From the NCBI RefSeq assembly GCF_032594355.1, contig NZ_CP131061.1, positions 1,302,001-1,366,000 on the forward strand: DNA of 64,000 bases. The letters run 5' to 3'. Of this stretch, positions 17,823 through 26,882 are shown in pieces (the first letter of the stretch is position 1; every line of letters begins with the position of its first letter). Under the pieces are notes generated by a model. The model did no database searches. It saw only the letters and a list, made by a program, of their open reading frames with translations, and had not been told where the DNA came from. The DNA is from Methanolapillus ohkumae. Its GTDB lineage: Archaea > Halobacteriota > Methanosarcinia > Methanosarcinales > Methanosarcinaceae. The translations under genes and the position numbers were made by a program.

Positions 17823-18842
17823 TTAATTGATTTTGTCTTTGAACTTTGTGTAAGACCAAAGTTGGTAAACAATCACAATCGGAACAAAGACAAGCGCACC
17901 GTAAAGCATGAGCGACAGAGTTAATTGGCCGGATGCTGCGTCAAAGATGCTGATTCCAAAATCCGGATTAATGGCGGATTTTAAAATGCACGGGTAAAGC
18001 GTTACAACGCCTGTCGCCGCCCCAAAGAAGATCGTTCCAAGATTTGTGAAAAACGGATAAATCGGATGCGTTTGTCCTTTCAAGTGCGCAAGCGCAATCG
18101 TCGCAAGCGCAAAGATCACCGCGATGAGCGGAACCGCATACAATACCTGGAAACTGTTGTAGTTCACAGCAAATCCATCCGTGTTAAAAAGCCCGAGAAT
18201 GTAAATGAGCGCAACGGCCGCAACGCCGATGGAGAAATATTTTCCCCATTTGGACGCGGTTGTTGAAAGTTCTCCAGCCGTTTTGTGCGCCAGCCAAAAA
18301 GCCGCGGACGTCACAAAGAACAAAACGAATAAAAGCGCTCCCAAAAGTGCATAAACGTTAAAGAGCCCAAGAAGCGTTCCGACATATTCGTAATTGGCTT
18401 CAATCATTAATCCGCGGAAGAAGTTGGTAAACGCAACCCCAAGAACCGCCGTAATGATTAAACTTCCGGCAAACCAGCCGTATTTGAAAACTTTTTGCAG
18501 GGTCTTGTTGTCGTCGGCATAAATAAACTCAATACAAATGCCGCGCAAAACAAGCCCGATCAAGAGAAGCATCATCGGAAGATACAAAAATGTAAACATC
18601 TTCGAAAAGATGAGCGGAAACGCCGCAAACGTGCCGCCGGCTGCCAAAATCAGCCAAACCTGGTTTCCGCCCCAAAACGGGCCGACCGATTTGACCATTT
18701 GAGATAATTGGTTGTCGGTTTTGGGCAAAAAGGGCGCCAAAAGTCCGGCACCGAGCGAAAAGGAATCCACCATCAAGTAAATCGCCCAAATGACACACCA
18801 AAGAACAAACCAAACGTTGACTAAAAGCGTGTGGTCAAGCAT
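17823..18842 (-). CDS. cydB: Cytochrome bd ubiquinol oxidase subunit II
   Basis: About 339 residues from the ATG at 18842 (MLDHTLLVNVWFVLWCVIWAIY); longer readings add an unrelated N-terminus. Eight to nine hydrophobic helices and the family signature VKSVGPFWGGNQVWLILAAGGTFAAFP identify CydB, the subunit that partners CydA in the haem b/d quinol oxidase. The ATG overlaps the cydA stop by 8 nt (ATGCTTGA), so the genes are translationally coupled. In a methanogen the electron donor would be methanophenazine or another membrane carrier rather than ubiquinol; that is inference. Likely role: oxygen scavenging. A terminator hairpin lies downstream. Confidence 0.95.
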   Translation of the reverse strand: MLDHTLLVNVWFVLWCVIWAIYLMVDSFSLGAGLLAPFLPKTDNQLSQMVKSVGPFWGGNQVWLILAAGGTFAAFPLIFSKMFTFLYLPMMLLLIGLVLRGICIEFIYADDNKTLQKVFKYGWFAGSLIITAVLGVAFTNFFRGLMIEANYEYVGTLLGLFNVYALLGALLFVLFFVTSAAFWLAHKTAGELSTTASKWGKYFSIGVAAVALIYILGLFNTDGFAVNYNSFQVLYAVPLIAVIFALATIALAHLKGQTHPIYPFFTNLGTIFFGAATGVVTLYPCILKSAINPDFGISIFDAASGQLTLSLMLYGALVFVPIVIVYQLWSYTKFKDKIN

Positions 18843-20175
18843 GTTCAGCCACCCCCTCGGGACCTGCGATGATGGATTTGCGGAGCAGATAGACATCCAA
18901 GACAAACAAAATCAAATAAAACAGAACCAAAAGTCCCATTGAGAAAATGATTTGAATGGCGGGAATTGGAGACACGGCATCAGACGTGCGGAACAAACCA
19001 TACACAATCCAAGGCTGGCGGCCGACTTCCGCCACAGCCCATCCGAGCATAATTGCTAAATAAGGAAGTGGCAGGCTGTAAAGCATCAATTTCAGATACT
19101 TTTTTGCATTTTTGGATTGCATGGTTTTGTCCTTTCGAACAAAATAAAGACCGGCAAACGCTTCCAAAATGAAGAGCATGCCCAGCATCACCATGATCCT
19201 GAAACTGAAGAACGTCAAATCCACTGGCGGACGGTCTTCTGCCGGAATGTCTTTAAGCCCCGTCACATTTCCATGCGGGTCACCCGTCAATAGGAAACTA
19301 CCCATGTAGGGAATCCCGATCAGTTGAACGATATTTTTCTCTTGGGATTCGGACGGAATTTGAATCAGATACATCGGTCTGTCCGGACCGCTTTCCCAAA
19401 CCGCTTCCATGGAAGCTGCTTTGACCGGCTGAACTTCGCTGACATAATGTCCATAAATAAGACCAAGTCCCGGTAAAAGAAGGGAAGAAATCACAAGCGC
19501 GTAAACACCGATTTTAAGAGAGGTTTGGAAAATTTCCGCATTGGATTTTTTGTTCTTGACCAAGTGATAACCGCTGACAGCAATCACGAAAACGGATGAC
19601 AAAAGATAAGCGGCCAAAAGAGTGTGAATCAGCATGTACCAAAGATAGGGATTTGTGATGACGTCTAAGAAATTCGTCATTAAGATTTTGCTGCCGCCCG
19701 CTGCCATTTCATAGCCGACCGGATGCTGCATAAATGCATTAGCGGTAATAATCCAAACCGAAGAAATCGTCGTTCCAATCGCAACCATGACCATGGAAAA
19801 TGCTTTAAGCGCCGGTTTTTTGTGGCTTGTAAAAATCCAAATTCCAAAGAAGGTCGCTTCCAAGAAGAAAGCGATGAGTGCTTCAAGCGCAAGCGGAGAC
19901 GCAAAAACGTCACCCATAAATTCCGAGTAGGGACCCCAATTGGTTCCAAACTGGAAAGTCATCGCAAATCCGGTCACGATTCCGAATATGAAATTGATTT
20001 TGAAAAGATTTCCAAAAAACTGAGCGGATTTTTTCCACTTTTCATTGAGTGTTTTCCAATAAGCCACCTCATAGCCGGCCAGCATCAGCCCAAGACCGAT
20101 TGTCAGCGGAACGAAAATAAAATGGAAAAACACGGTTGCGGCAAATTGAAGCCGGCTTAACATAATGATATCCAT
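18835..20175 (-). CDS. cydA: Cytochrome bd ubiquinol oxidase subunit I
   Basis: About 446 residues from the ATG at 20175, chosen because AGGTGA sits 5 nt upstream; an in-frame GTG at 20184 is possible. CydA carries the three haems. Seen: MLSRLQFAATVFFHFIFVPL with the conserved haem-ligand His, several membrane helices, and the invariant EVGRQPW near residue 390. The periplasmic quinol-binding Q loop is short, as in the CIO-like or short-Q-loop class. First gene of the cydAB pair. No separate small subunit (CydX) or CydCD exporter is seen nearby. Together they give a membrane oxidase that reduces O2 to water and consumes cytoplasmic protons. Confidence 0.96.
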   Translation of the reverse strand: MDIIMLSRLQFAATVFFHFIFVPLTIGLGLMLAGYEVAYWKTLNEKWKKSAQFFGNLFKINFIFGIVTGFAMTFQFGTNWGPYSEFMGDVFASPLALEALIAFFLEATFFGIWIFTSHKKPALKAFSMVMVAIGTTISSVWIITANAFMQHPVGYEMAAGGSKILMTNFLDVITNPYLWYMLIHTLLAAYLLSSVFVIAVSGYHLVKNKKSNAEIFQTSLKIGVYALVISSLLLPGLGLIYGHYVSEVQPVKAASMEAVWESGPDRPMYLIQIPSESQEKNIVQLIGIPYMGSFLLTGDPHGNVTGLKDIPAEDRPPVDLTFFSFRIMVMLGMLFILEAFAGLYFVRKDKTMQSKNAKKYLKLMLYSLPLPYLAIMLGWAVAEVGRQPWIVYGLFRTSDAVSPIPAIQIIFSMGLLVLFYLILFVLDVYLLRKSIIAGPEGVAEHA

Positions 20176-20690
20176 AAATGTCACCTGTGTTCATATTTTT
20201 CAATTTACGTTGTATTTTTTACAATAACGACTGAAAATGATAATGAAGTAAACGTTTTTCCCCAAATCAATAAACAATATTTTAAACCATGTTTAATTTG
20301 TTCGTATGCTTGGTTATTCACTTTGTATTTGTTATTTTTTGGTTTAATTTGTACAATTTGAGATGTTTTGATTCATTTTTTCCAATAAATTAGGAGGTTT
20401 TTTGGAAAAAAACTGAATTTTGATGGAAATTAATCCATTATAATAATCCCAAATATAATACAAAGGAATATAAAAGATTTCTAAATCTTAAAATCCTTTT
20501 CATCTCTTTTCATTCATATTTTTGGAAAGAATCTTAAAAGAAATCTATGCTTAATAGGAACGTTTATTAAATATAAATAGTAATCGACTGCGAAATAAAA
20601 GTTTGAAAATATAATTCATTTTTAAAATAATGAAAAAATCAATTAAATGACGAAAAGTAAAAAACTTGGAATAAAAAGTAAAATTGAAAA
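20176..20690. other. AT-rich region upstream of cydAB
   Basis: No gene seen. It would contain the cydAB promoter; AT runs are too numerous to choose a box A. Confidence 0.35.
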
Positions 20691-20910
20691 AGATTGGAAA
20701 GAATTGGAAAGAATTGGAAAGAATTGGAAAGAATTGGAAAGAATTGGAAAGAATTGGAAAGAATTGGAAAGAATTGGAAAGAATTGGAAAGAATTGGAAA
20801 GAATTGGAAAGAATTGGAAAGAATTGGAAAGAATTGGAAAGAATTGGAAAGAATTGGAAAGAATTGGAAAGAATTGGAAAGAATTGGAAAGAATTGGAAA
20901 GAATTGGAAA
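20691..20910. repeat. Perfect 10-bp tandem repeat GAATTGGAAA, 21 copies plus one variant
   Basis: Positions 20701-20910 are 21 identical copies of GAATTGGAAA, preceded by one variant AGATTGGAAA. Because the unit has no stop in any frame on either strand, long open frames run through it both ways; these are artefacts. The array ends 185 bp before pheT. Confidence 0.97.
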
Positions 20911-21095
20911 AACTGTGTCTCATAAAGATGGAATTACGGAATAATTCATATATGAAAGAAGGGTTTATACTTTCAAATTTGAAAATTTCATGTATTTTTC
21001 ATATATTTTTCATGTAATATTTCATATAATTATTTATTTTTCATAAAATTATTTTATTAATTATTTCATATATTTTTTAAACCGGATGTTTAAAT

Positions 21096-22727
21096 ATGCC
21101 TGTAATTACCGTTGATAAAAAAGATTTGGAGACGCTTTCTCAAATCGATTCCAAAACCATTATTGATAACGTGTCCATGATCGGTGCGGAAGTGGAGCGG
21201 CTCGAAGATGATTTTGTGGATATTGAATTTTTCCCAAACCGTCCCGATTTGTATAGTGTCGAAGGTGTTTCCCGTTCGATGAAAGCTTTTTTGGGAAAAA
21301 AACCGGGACTTGTCCAATATGATGTGGCGCCTCCTCAAATTTCAATTACCGTTTGTGAAGACGTCTTAAAAGTGCGTCCGGTTCTCGGATGTGCGGTTAT
21401 CCGCGGCCTTTCTTTCACATCCTCGTCGATCAAATCTCTCATGGATTTGCAGGAAGATTTGCACTGGGCTCTCGGACGTGCCCGAAAAAAAGTATCGATT
21501 GGTGTTCATGATTTGAAAGGAATTGTCCCGCCATGTACCTATTCGACCGAGTCGCCGGATTTTGCTTTTGTGCCGTTGGACCACGCCGAAAAAATGACGA
21601 TGGCAAATATTTTAAAAAACCATGCCAAAGGCATCAAATTCGCACATCTTGTTTGTGATATGGAACGATACCCGATCATTAAAGACATAAAGCAAAATGT
21701 GTTGTCGTTCCCGCCGATTATTAATGGAACACTGACATCGGTGACCGAAAACACGAAAGACTTATTCATTGATGTCACCGGAACCGGAAAAGAGGTGTAT
21801 GTCGCCCTCAATATCGTGGCTGCCGCTTTAGCGGAACGTGGCGGAAAAATCGAAGCCGTAACGGTTATCCTGCCAACCGGCGAAAAAACAAATTATCCGA
21901 ATATGACACCACGAACGCACCGGATTACGCTTGAAGAAATCGAGGAACACCTCGGATTCTCCTTAAAACCGGAAGAAGTCATTGCCTGTCTTGAAAAAAT
22001 GGGACATAGCGCGTCTATTTTATCCAAAAATCCGGTTTCCTTTGAAATCAGTGTTGCAGCTTATCGCGCCGACATTATGCATAAATACGATCTGATTGAA
22101 GATGTGGCGATCGGATACGGCTATGCAAATATTCCATCTGCTCTTCCCAAAAATTACACAATGGGAAAAGCTCACCCGATGTCTCGTGCCCGTATTTTGT
22201 CATCGGACGCTATGGTCGGTCTTCAATTTAATCAAGTGATGCCGTTTACACTCACCAGTCCCAAAGTCCATTTTGAAAAAATGAGGCGGTCGATTACGGA
22301 TGATATCACTTATGTGCTTCATCCGATTAGCGAAGATCAAACCATGGTTCGAACAACTCTGCTTCCGGGACTCTTGGAAATTTTGTCGCTGAACATGCAC
22401 CGGGAGTTGCCGCAAAACATTTTTGAAGTGGGCGAAGCGGTGGTTGGCGGGAAGAACAAGCAAAAAATCGCAGCCGCTTCCATCCATCATGCCGCCAACT
22501 TTACCGAAATTTCGGAAATTGTGGATGCCTACCTTCGGGAAATGAAAATTGATTATGAATTAAAGGAGTCGGAAGATCCCGCATTCTTAAAAGGACGCGT
22601 GGCCGATGTTTATGTCGGCGGCAAAAAAGTCGGCGTCTTTGGAGAACTTCATCCGGGTGTCATTACGGCTTTTGAACTGGGCCATGCCGTAATCGGATTT
22701 GAAGCGGATTTAACGGAACTTTTCTAA
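21096..22727 (+). CDS. pheT: Phenylalanine-tRNA ligase beta subunit
   Basis: 543 residues, the archaeal/eukaryotic short form of PheT. It pairs with PheS (elsewhere) to charge tRNA-Phe; the beta subunit provides the B3/B4 domain that hydrolyses Tyr-tRNA(Phe) and a catalytically dead synthetase fold. Visible: MIGAEVERLEDDFVDIEFFPNRPDLYS near the N-terminus, the B3/B4 region around residues 90-270, the B5 region (HRITLEEIEEHLGFSLKPEEV), and the core with YDLIEDVAIGYGY, LLPGLLEILSLNMH and FGELHPGVITAFELG. The ribosome site is weak (GGATG, about 11 nt upstream). It follows directly on the 10-bp repeat array. Confidence 0.96.
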   Translation: MPVITVDKKDLETLSQIDSKTIIDNVSMIGAEVERLEDDFVDIEFFPNRPDLYSVEGVSRSMKAFLGKKPGLVQYDVAPPQISITVCEDVLKVRPVLGCAVIRGLSFTSSSIKSLMDLQEDLHWALGRARKKVSIGVHDLKGIVPPCTYSTESPDFAFVPLDHAEKMTMANILKNHAKGIKFAHLVCDMERYPIIKDIKQNVLSFPPIINGTLTSVTENTKDLFIDVTGTGKEVYVALNIVAAALAERGGKIEAVTVILPTGEKTNYPNMTPRTHRITLEEIEEHLGFSLKPEEVIACLEKMGHSASILSKNPVSFEISVAAYRADIMHKYDLIEDVAIGYGYANIPSALPKNYTMGKAHPMSRARILSSDAMVGLQFNQVMPFTLTSPKVHFEKMRRSITDDITYVLHPISEDQTMVRTTLLPGLLEILSLNMHRELPQNIFEVGEAVVGGKNKQKIAAASIHHAANFTEISEIVDAYLREMKIDYELKESEDPAFLKGRVADVYVGGKKVGVFGELHPGVITAFELGHAVIGFEADLTELF

Positions 22728-22863
22728 AGCGATTCTAAAAACCGAATCGTAAAAAACAGAGAGTTATCCGGTTTTGCAGCAATAATTCTTCAATTTTGAA
22801 AAACGCTGCATTTTCCATTTTTTAATATATTTATTTTTCTGCATCTGTTGACGTTATTCTATT

Positions 22864-22899
22864 TTGGCGCCATTGCATGCGTTATGGCAACCCATTTTT
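22864..22899 (+). repeat. Dispersed GC-rich intergenic motif, copy 4
   Basis: TTGGCGCCATTGCATGCGTT then ATGGCAACCCATTTTT; the downstream GAGTTGAACAAAACC also resembles the flank of copy 1. Confidence 0.6.
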
Positions 22900-22969
22900 A
22901 AAAGAGTTGAACAAAACCAAAGGTTGTTTTTCTTAATTAAAGATTAAAAAATAGAAAGGATTTAAAAAA

Positions 22970-22997
22970 CGGAAAAAGGATTAGGAACCTTTTTCCG
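22970..22997 (-). terminator. Hairpin terminator of the cyclophilin gene
   Basis: CGGAAAAAGG / CCTTTTTCCG with an 8-nt loop; on the minus strand followed by TTTTTT. It lies 26 nt after the stop. Confidence 0.75.
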
Positions 22998-23022
22998 AAA
23001 GGATGTTTTTTTAAAAAATCTC

Positions 23023-23499
23023 TTAAATCATGGTGGCTTTGATGATTTTGACATCTTCCATGGGTTTATCATTTCTTCCGGTTTTGACTTTTCCGATTTT
23101 GTCAATGACATCCATGCCTTCGACAATTTCTCCAAAAACCGGATGTTTGGACGATGCCGGCGGTTTGTCCCAGTCCAAGTAGGTGTTGTCCACCAAATTG
23201 ATAAAGAATTGGCTGCCGCCGGAATTCGGGCCGGCGTTGGCCATGGAAATGGTTCCGCGTTTGTTGGAAGATCCTTTGACAAATTCATCCGGAATTGAAT
23301 ATCCGGGACCGCCCATTCCGGTTCCGGTCGGGTCGCCGCCCTGAATCATAAAGTTCGGGATGATACGGTGGAAAATCACGCCGTTGTAAAAGCCTTGATT
23401 GACCAATTTTTTAAAGTTTCCGGCCGTAATCGGCATGTTGTCGTACAATTTGATTTTAATGTTTCCCAGGTTTGTTTCTAAAAGAACGGTATTGGACAT
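23023..23499 (-). CDS. Cyclophilin-type peptidyl-prolyl cis-trans isomerase
   Basis: 158 residues, a single cyclophilin domain. It isomerises X-Pro bonds during protein folding. Seen: VIFHRIIPNFMIQGGDPTGTGMGGPGY, with catalytic Arg in FHRII and the FMIQGGD core, then GTISMANAGPNSGGSQFFIN and HPVFGEIVEGMDVIDKIG. There is no signal peptide, so it should be cytoplasmic. GGAG stands 9 nt before the ATG. A second, unrelated PPIase (FKBP/SlyD type) lies 470 nt upstream on the same strand, separated by tRNA-Ser; both have their own terminators, so they are probably independent units. Confidence 0.96.
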   Translation of the reverse strand: MSNTVLLETNLGNIKIKLYDNMPITAGNFKKLVNQGFYNGVIFHRIIPNFMIQGGDPTGTGMGGPGYSIPDEFVKGSSNKRGTISMANAGPNSGGSQFFINLVDNTYLDWDKPPASSKHPVFGEIVEGMDVIDKIGKVKTGRNDKPMEDVKIIKATMI

Positions 23500-23578
23500 A
23501 AATTTCTCTCCTTTTCATGTTCATGAAATAAACATCACATAATCACATAACATAAATCACATATATAGAATAAAAAAG

Positions 23579-23663
23579 CGCGGAGAGGGAGATTTGAACT
23601 CCCGGGGTGCTGTGCACCACCGGTTTTCAAGACCGGCGCCGTGGGCCGCTTGGCTATCTCCGC
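23579..23663 (-). tRNA. tRNA-Ser(TGA)
   Basis: 85 nt. Acceptor GCGGAGA/TCTCCGC, anticodon stem CCGGT/ACCGG with loop CTTGAAA giving anticodon TGA, a long variable arm (GGTGC/GCACC) typical of class II tRNA-Ser, T arm GGGAG/CTCCC, G73. No intron; CCA is not encoded. Confidence 0.96.
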
Positions 23664-23809
23664 ATATGGAAAAGTTAGAAAAACTTGCACACCATAAACC
23701 AATTATTGCTATATAATAATTTTGCAAAAATAAATGAGAAAGAAGCAAAAACTAACCATGGTTTTTGATACTTTTTCAAAAAGCTAACCCGTTTTTTTGA
23801 ACAATCGAC

Positions 23810-23843
23810 TGAAAAATGATTGCAGTAACGTGCGCGCCGCTGC
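23810..23843 (-). repeat. Dispersed GC-rich intergenic motif, copy 5
   Basis: On the minus strand: GCAGCGGCGCGCACGTTACT then GCAATCATTTTT, a diverged copy of the motif, followed by an A-rich 16-bp tandem repeat (AAATAAAATAAGAAAA) at 23872-23940 on the plus strand. Confidence 0.5.
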
Positions 23844-23942
23844 CCAAAAATAAAAACAAACAGAAAAAAAATAAGAAAAAATAAAATAAGAAAAAATAAA
23901 ATAAGAAAAAATAAAATAAGAAAAAATAAAATAAGAAAAAAA

Positions 23943-23973
23943 GAAGAGTATTCCCGTAAGGGAATTATTCTTC
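23943..23973 (-). terminator. Hairpin terminator overlapping the FKBP stop codon
   Basis: Arms GAAGAGTATTCCC and GGGAATTATTCTTC around a GTAA loop; the upper arm contains the stop codon and last Glu codons of the gene. On the minus strand a T-rich tract follows. Confidence 0.7.
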
Positions 23974-24675
23974 TTCGAGCGCCTGCTCCATGATTCCGTC
24001 GATTTCTTCTTGGTCTTTGGTGACACGCTCAACAAATCGGATTTCGGTCAAGTCGGTGTTGTCGAGGATTTCGCGTGCGAATTTTCCTTTGGCAATGAGC
24101 CATCTTTGGTTAAAGGTAATGCTTCTTGGGATAAAGATCTTGGCAATTGTTCCGTCAAACTCAATGACAATTTCTTTAATTCCAGTGTAAAGCGCCAAAA
24201 GTCCCCGGATTTTTTCTTCGTTGGTGGACAAAGCCGCTTCGATTTTATAGTCGTAAATGACGGTTTTTCCGGCAAGCGGGCTGTTAAAGTCAATGGTTGC
24301 GCGGCGGCCGACAACTTTTGTGACAACACCTTGGCGTCCTTCTTGTTCGACAACCATGCCAATATTGGCGCGTCCGTCTTTGAATTTGGAAGTGGACACG
24401 GATTGAATCAAATCTTCACGGGGCATTCCAAATGCGTTTTCCGGGCCGATAACAACACTTCCAACACACCCGATCTCTTTTCCTTCAAATTCGGCATCTA
24501 ACCCGGCAATAGTGTGGCCGCATCCGACCACAACGATGTCGCCGCCGTAAACGCCTTGCTGCGTAAAAATACCTTCGGATTTTGCAACCGCTTCATCGGT
24601 TGTGTCAAAAACGCGTCCTTCCTCAAATTTACCGGTATAGCTGACCCGGATAAAATCTCCTTTCTTGAGTGCCAT
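23965..24675 (-). CDS. FKBP-type peptidyl-prolyl isomerase, SlyD-like
   Basis: 236 residues. FKBP domain at the N-terminus (FIRVSYTGKFEEGRVFDTTDE) interrupted by an insert-in-flap domain with GENAFGMPREDLIQSVSTSKF and ATIDFNSPLAGKTVIYDYKIE, as in SlyD and the archaeal FKBP26-30 group. A C-terminal extension of about 85 residues (from TNEEKIRGLLALYTG) is typical of the long archaeal form. It acts as a cytoplasmic prolyl isomerase and chaperone. SlyD's His-rich nickel tail is absent; the protein ends in Glu residues. AGGTGA lies before the ATG. The terminator stem begins inside the last codons. Confidence 0.94.
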   Translation of the reverse strand: MALKKGDFIRVSYTGKFEEGRVFDTTDEAVAKSEGIFTQQGVYGGDIVVVGCGHTIAGLDAEFEGKEIGCVGSVVIGPENAFGMPREDLIQSVSTSKFKDGRANIGMVVEQEGRQGVVTKVVGRRATIDFNSPLAGKTVIYDYKIEAALSTNEEKIRGLLALYTGIKEIVIEFDGTIAKIFIPRSITFNQRWLIAKGKFAREILDNTDLTEIRFVERVTKDQEEIDGIMEQALEEE

Positions 24676-25067
24676 TTAATTTTCACCTGTTAAAAATAGG
24701 ATAATATCAATAAAATTTACGGATAATCAATAAATAAACAAATTAAAAGTGTTTCTGTTAATGAAACGGTGAGCAATAAATAGAATATTCCTTTAATAAT
24801 CTTTTCCTAAATGATGAAAAAGATTCATATTCAATATAAAGATCCATCATTCATAATTCTAAAGGGTCATAATTAAACTTATTTAGAATTTTTTTTGTTT
24901 TTAAAGGTTTTTAAAATATTTTTTAATATGCTTTTTAAAAAATGTTTTTTAAAAAAATTCTGAAAAAAAAGAGAATCGTGAAAAATCACGATTCAAAAAT
25001 ATAAAAAAATTATTTTATTTTATTTTATTTTATTTTATGTTATTTTATTTTTTCATGGATGCCGGAT
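24676..25067. other. AT-rich spacer between FKBP and argG
   Basis: No gene seen. It holds the argG terminator, a (ATTTT)n pentanucleotide tract at about 25009-25048, and a loose inverted repeat AATTCTAAA / TTTAGAATT near 24856-24892. Confidence 0.5.
24973..24994 (-). terminator. Hairpin terminator of argG
   Basis: GAATCGTGA / TCACGATTC with a 4-nt A loop, followed on the minus strand by CTCTTTTTTTT; about 75 nt after the stop. Confidence 0.7.
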
Positions 25068-26255
25068 TTACTTTTGCTTTTTTAAACTCTGATACATCCG
25101 GGCTTGGAACCCGTGATATTTACAGTAGCCTTCGGCATCTTTTTGGTTGATGGTCTGGCTGTTAAACGACACCAAATCTTCCGAATAAAGCGCGAACGGA
25201 GATTTACGAGCCACCACAATCATGTTTCCCTTGTAAAGCTTCACTTGAACGGTTCCAGTGACACGTTCTTGTGTTTTGTCGATAAAGGCATTCAAATCTT
25301 CATAAAGCGGCTCATTGACCAATCCTTGGTAAGCCAATTCCGACCATTGCGCATCGACCATGGCTTTGAATTTGAGTTCCATACGGCTTAAAACCAATTG
25401 TTCCAAATCTTTGTGAGATTGAATTAAAATGGTTGCGGCCGGATGCTCATAGTTTTCACGGGCTTTAAGTCCCAAAACACGGTCTTCCACAAGGTCGGAA
25501 CGTCCGACACCGTTTTTTCCGCCGATTTTATTGAGTTCGCGGATTAAGTCCAAGCCTTTCATTTTTTTGCCGTTGAGAGAGACCGGAACTCCGTTTTCAA
25601 ATCCGATTTCAAGAAGTGTCGGTGTGTCCGGTGCTTTTTCCGGAGAAACCGTCCACTCATAAATTTCTTCCGGCGGAATGAAGTTCGGGTCTTCCAGGCG
25701 GCCGCCCTCGATGCTGCGGCTCCAGAGATTTTCATCCACGCTCCACGGTTTGTCTTTGGTCGCAGTAACCGGAATTCCGTGGTCTTTGGCGTATTCGATT
25801 TCCCATTCTCGGGTCAGATTCATTTCCCGCATCGGCGCAATGACTTCAAGACCGGTTGCGCGGAAAATGGTTTCAAACCGAAGTTGGTCGTTTCCTTTAC
25901 CGGTGCAGCCGTGCGCAAATGCGGCAACGTTTTCTTTTTCCGCGATTTCGGCCACTTTTTTCGCAATCAATGGACGTGCGATGGAGGTTCCCATCACATA
26001 GCCTTCGTAATCGCCATTGGCCTTAATGAGCGGAAAAATATAATTTTGAACAAATTCTTCTTTTGCGTCAATCGTGTAGTGTTTGTCGCTGATTTTTTTG
26101 GCTTTTTCTTCCGCCATTTTGACTTCCGCTTCAGGCTGTCCGACATCAACAGAAACCGTCACAACGTTGTCAAAGCCATATTTTTCCTTTAAAATCGGAA
26201 TACAAACCGATGTGTCAAGACCACCCGAATACGAAAGGATCGCTTTTTTTGCCAT
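25068..26255 (-). CDS. argG: Argininosuccinate synthase
   Basis: About 395 residues from the ATG at 26255; an in-frame ATG 12 nt upstream belongs to the ribosome-site region (GGGTGAAATT precedes 26255). It joins citrulline and aspartate with ATP, the penultimate step of arginine synthesis. Seen: PP-loop KAILSYSGGLDTSVCIPILK at the N-terminus, AFAHGCTGKGNDQLRFE, APMREMNLTREWEIEYA, and NLWSRSIEGGRLEDPN. Length is normal. It stands alone; argH is not in the window. It has its own terminator, and its upstream spacer contains the largest repeat array of composite element B. Confidence 0.97.
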   Translation of the reverse strand: MAKKAILSYSGGLDTSVCIPILKEKYGFDNVVTVSVDVGQPEAEVKMAEEKAKKISDKHYTIDAKEEFVQNYIFPLIKANGDYEGYVMGTSIARPLIAKKVAEIAEKENVAAFAHGCTGKGNDQLRFETIFRATGLEVIAPMREMNLTREWEIEYAKDHGIPVTATKDKPWSVDENLWSRSIEGGRLEDPNFIPPEEIYEWTVSPEKAPDTPTLLEIGFENGVPVSLNGKKMKGLDLIRELNKIGGKNGVGRSDLVEDRVLGLKARENYEHPAATILIQSHKDLEQLVLSRMELKFKAMVDAQWSELAYQGLVNEPLYEDLNAFIDKTQERVTGTVQVKLYKGNMIVVARKSPFALYSEDLVSFNSQTINQKDAEGYCKYHGFQARMYQSLKKQK

Positions 26256-26469
26256 AATTTCACCCATTTTGCGAATAGAATTATAATTAAATTTAGATTT
26301 AGAAATTCGTTAAATTATATTAAATCATAAATTAGACAATTCAATTTCATATTTGAATTGAAAATTTGGGGAATATTTCAACGATTCATTATATTAACTT
26401 TGTCTTCACTTCTTTTTTGATAAACAAAACACCCCCAACACAAACAAGAATAATATTTTGTTTACAGAT

Positions 26470-26815
26470 TGAGCAATGCTGCAACGGTTTGTGGTTTGAG
26501 CAATGCTGCAACGGTTTGTGGTTTGAGCAATGCTGCAAACTGTTTACGGTTTGAGCAATGCTGTAACGGTTTGTGGTTTGAGCAATGCTGCAAACTGTTT
26601 ACGGTTTGAGCAATGCTGTAACGGTTTGTGGTTTGAGCAATGCTGCAAACTGTTTACGGTTTGAGCAATGCTGTAACGGTTTGTGGTTTGAGCAATGCTG
26701 CAAACTGTTTACGGTTTGAGCAATGCTGCAACTGTTTGTGGTTTGAGCAATGCTGCGACGGTTTATGGTTTGAGTATTGCTTCAACAGTCTGCGATTTAA
26801 GAATTGCTTCAAACT
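26470..26815 (+). repeat. 27/28-bp tandem array (about 13 units), composite element B
   Basis: Units begin GAGCAATGCTGCAAC and alternate between a 27-bp form (GGTTTGTGGTTT ending) and a 28-bp form (TGTTTACGGTTT ending), giving a 55-bp higher-order repeat through the middle; the last two or three units decay. Core and period match arrays A and C. No unique spacers, so not CRISPR. Confidence 0.9.
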
Positions 26816-26842
26816 ATACACACATTTCCAATATTTAGTATT

Positions 26843-26882
26843 CCGAGAAATTCGAACGCGAATACGCGTTCGAATTTTCGGG
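26843..26882 (+). repeat. Long inverted repeat (hairpin) of composite element B
   Basis: Arms CCGAGAAATTCGAACGCG and CGCGTTCGAATTTTCGGG around the loop AATA, with 13 contiguous pairs. Sequence and position after the array parallel the hairpin at 2497-2538. Confidence 0.85.

Noticed and set aside
20639..21017. Long open frames on both strands through Glu-Leu-Glu-Arg-Ile-Gly repeats
   Set aside because: They are produced by the stop-free 10-bp repeat GAATTGGAAA; no ribosome site, no domain, and equally open on the opposite strand.
26470..26815. CRISPR array
   Set aside because: Units are contiguous with no unique spacers, unit lengths vary between 27 and 28 bp, and no cas gene is in the window.
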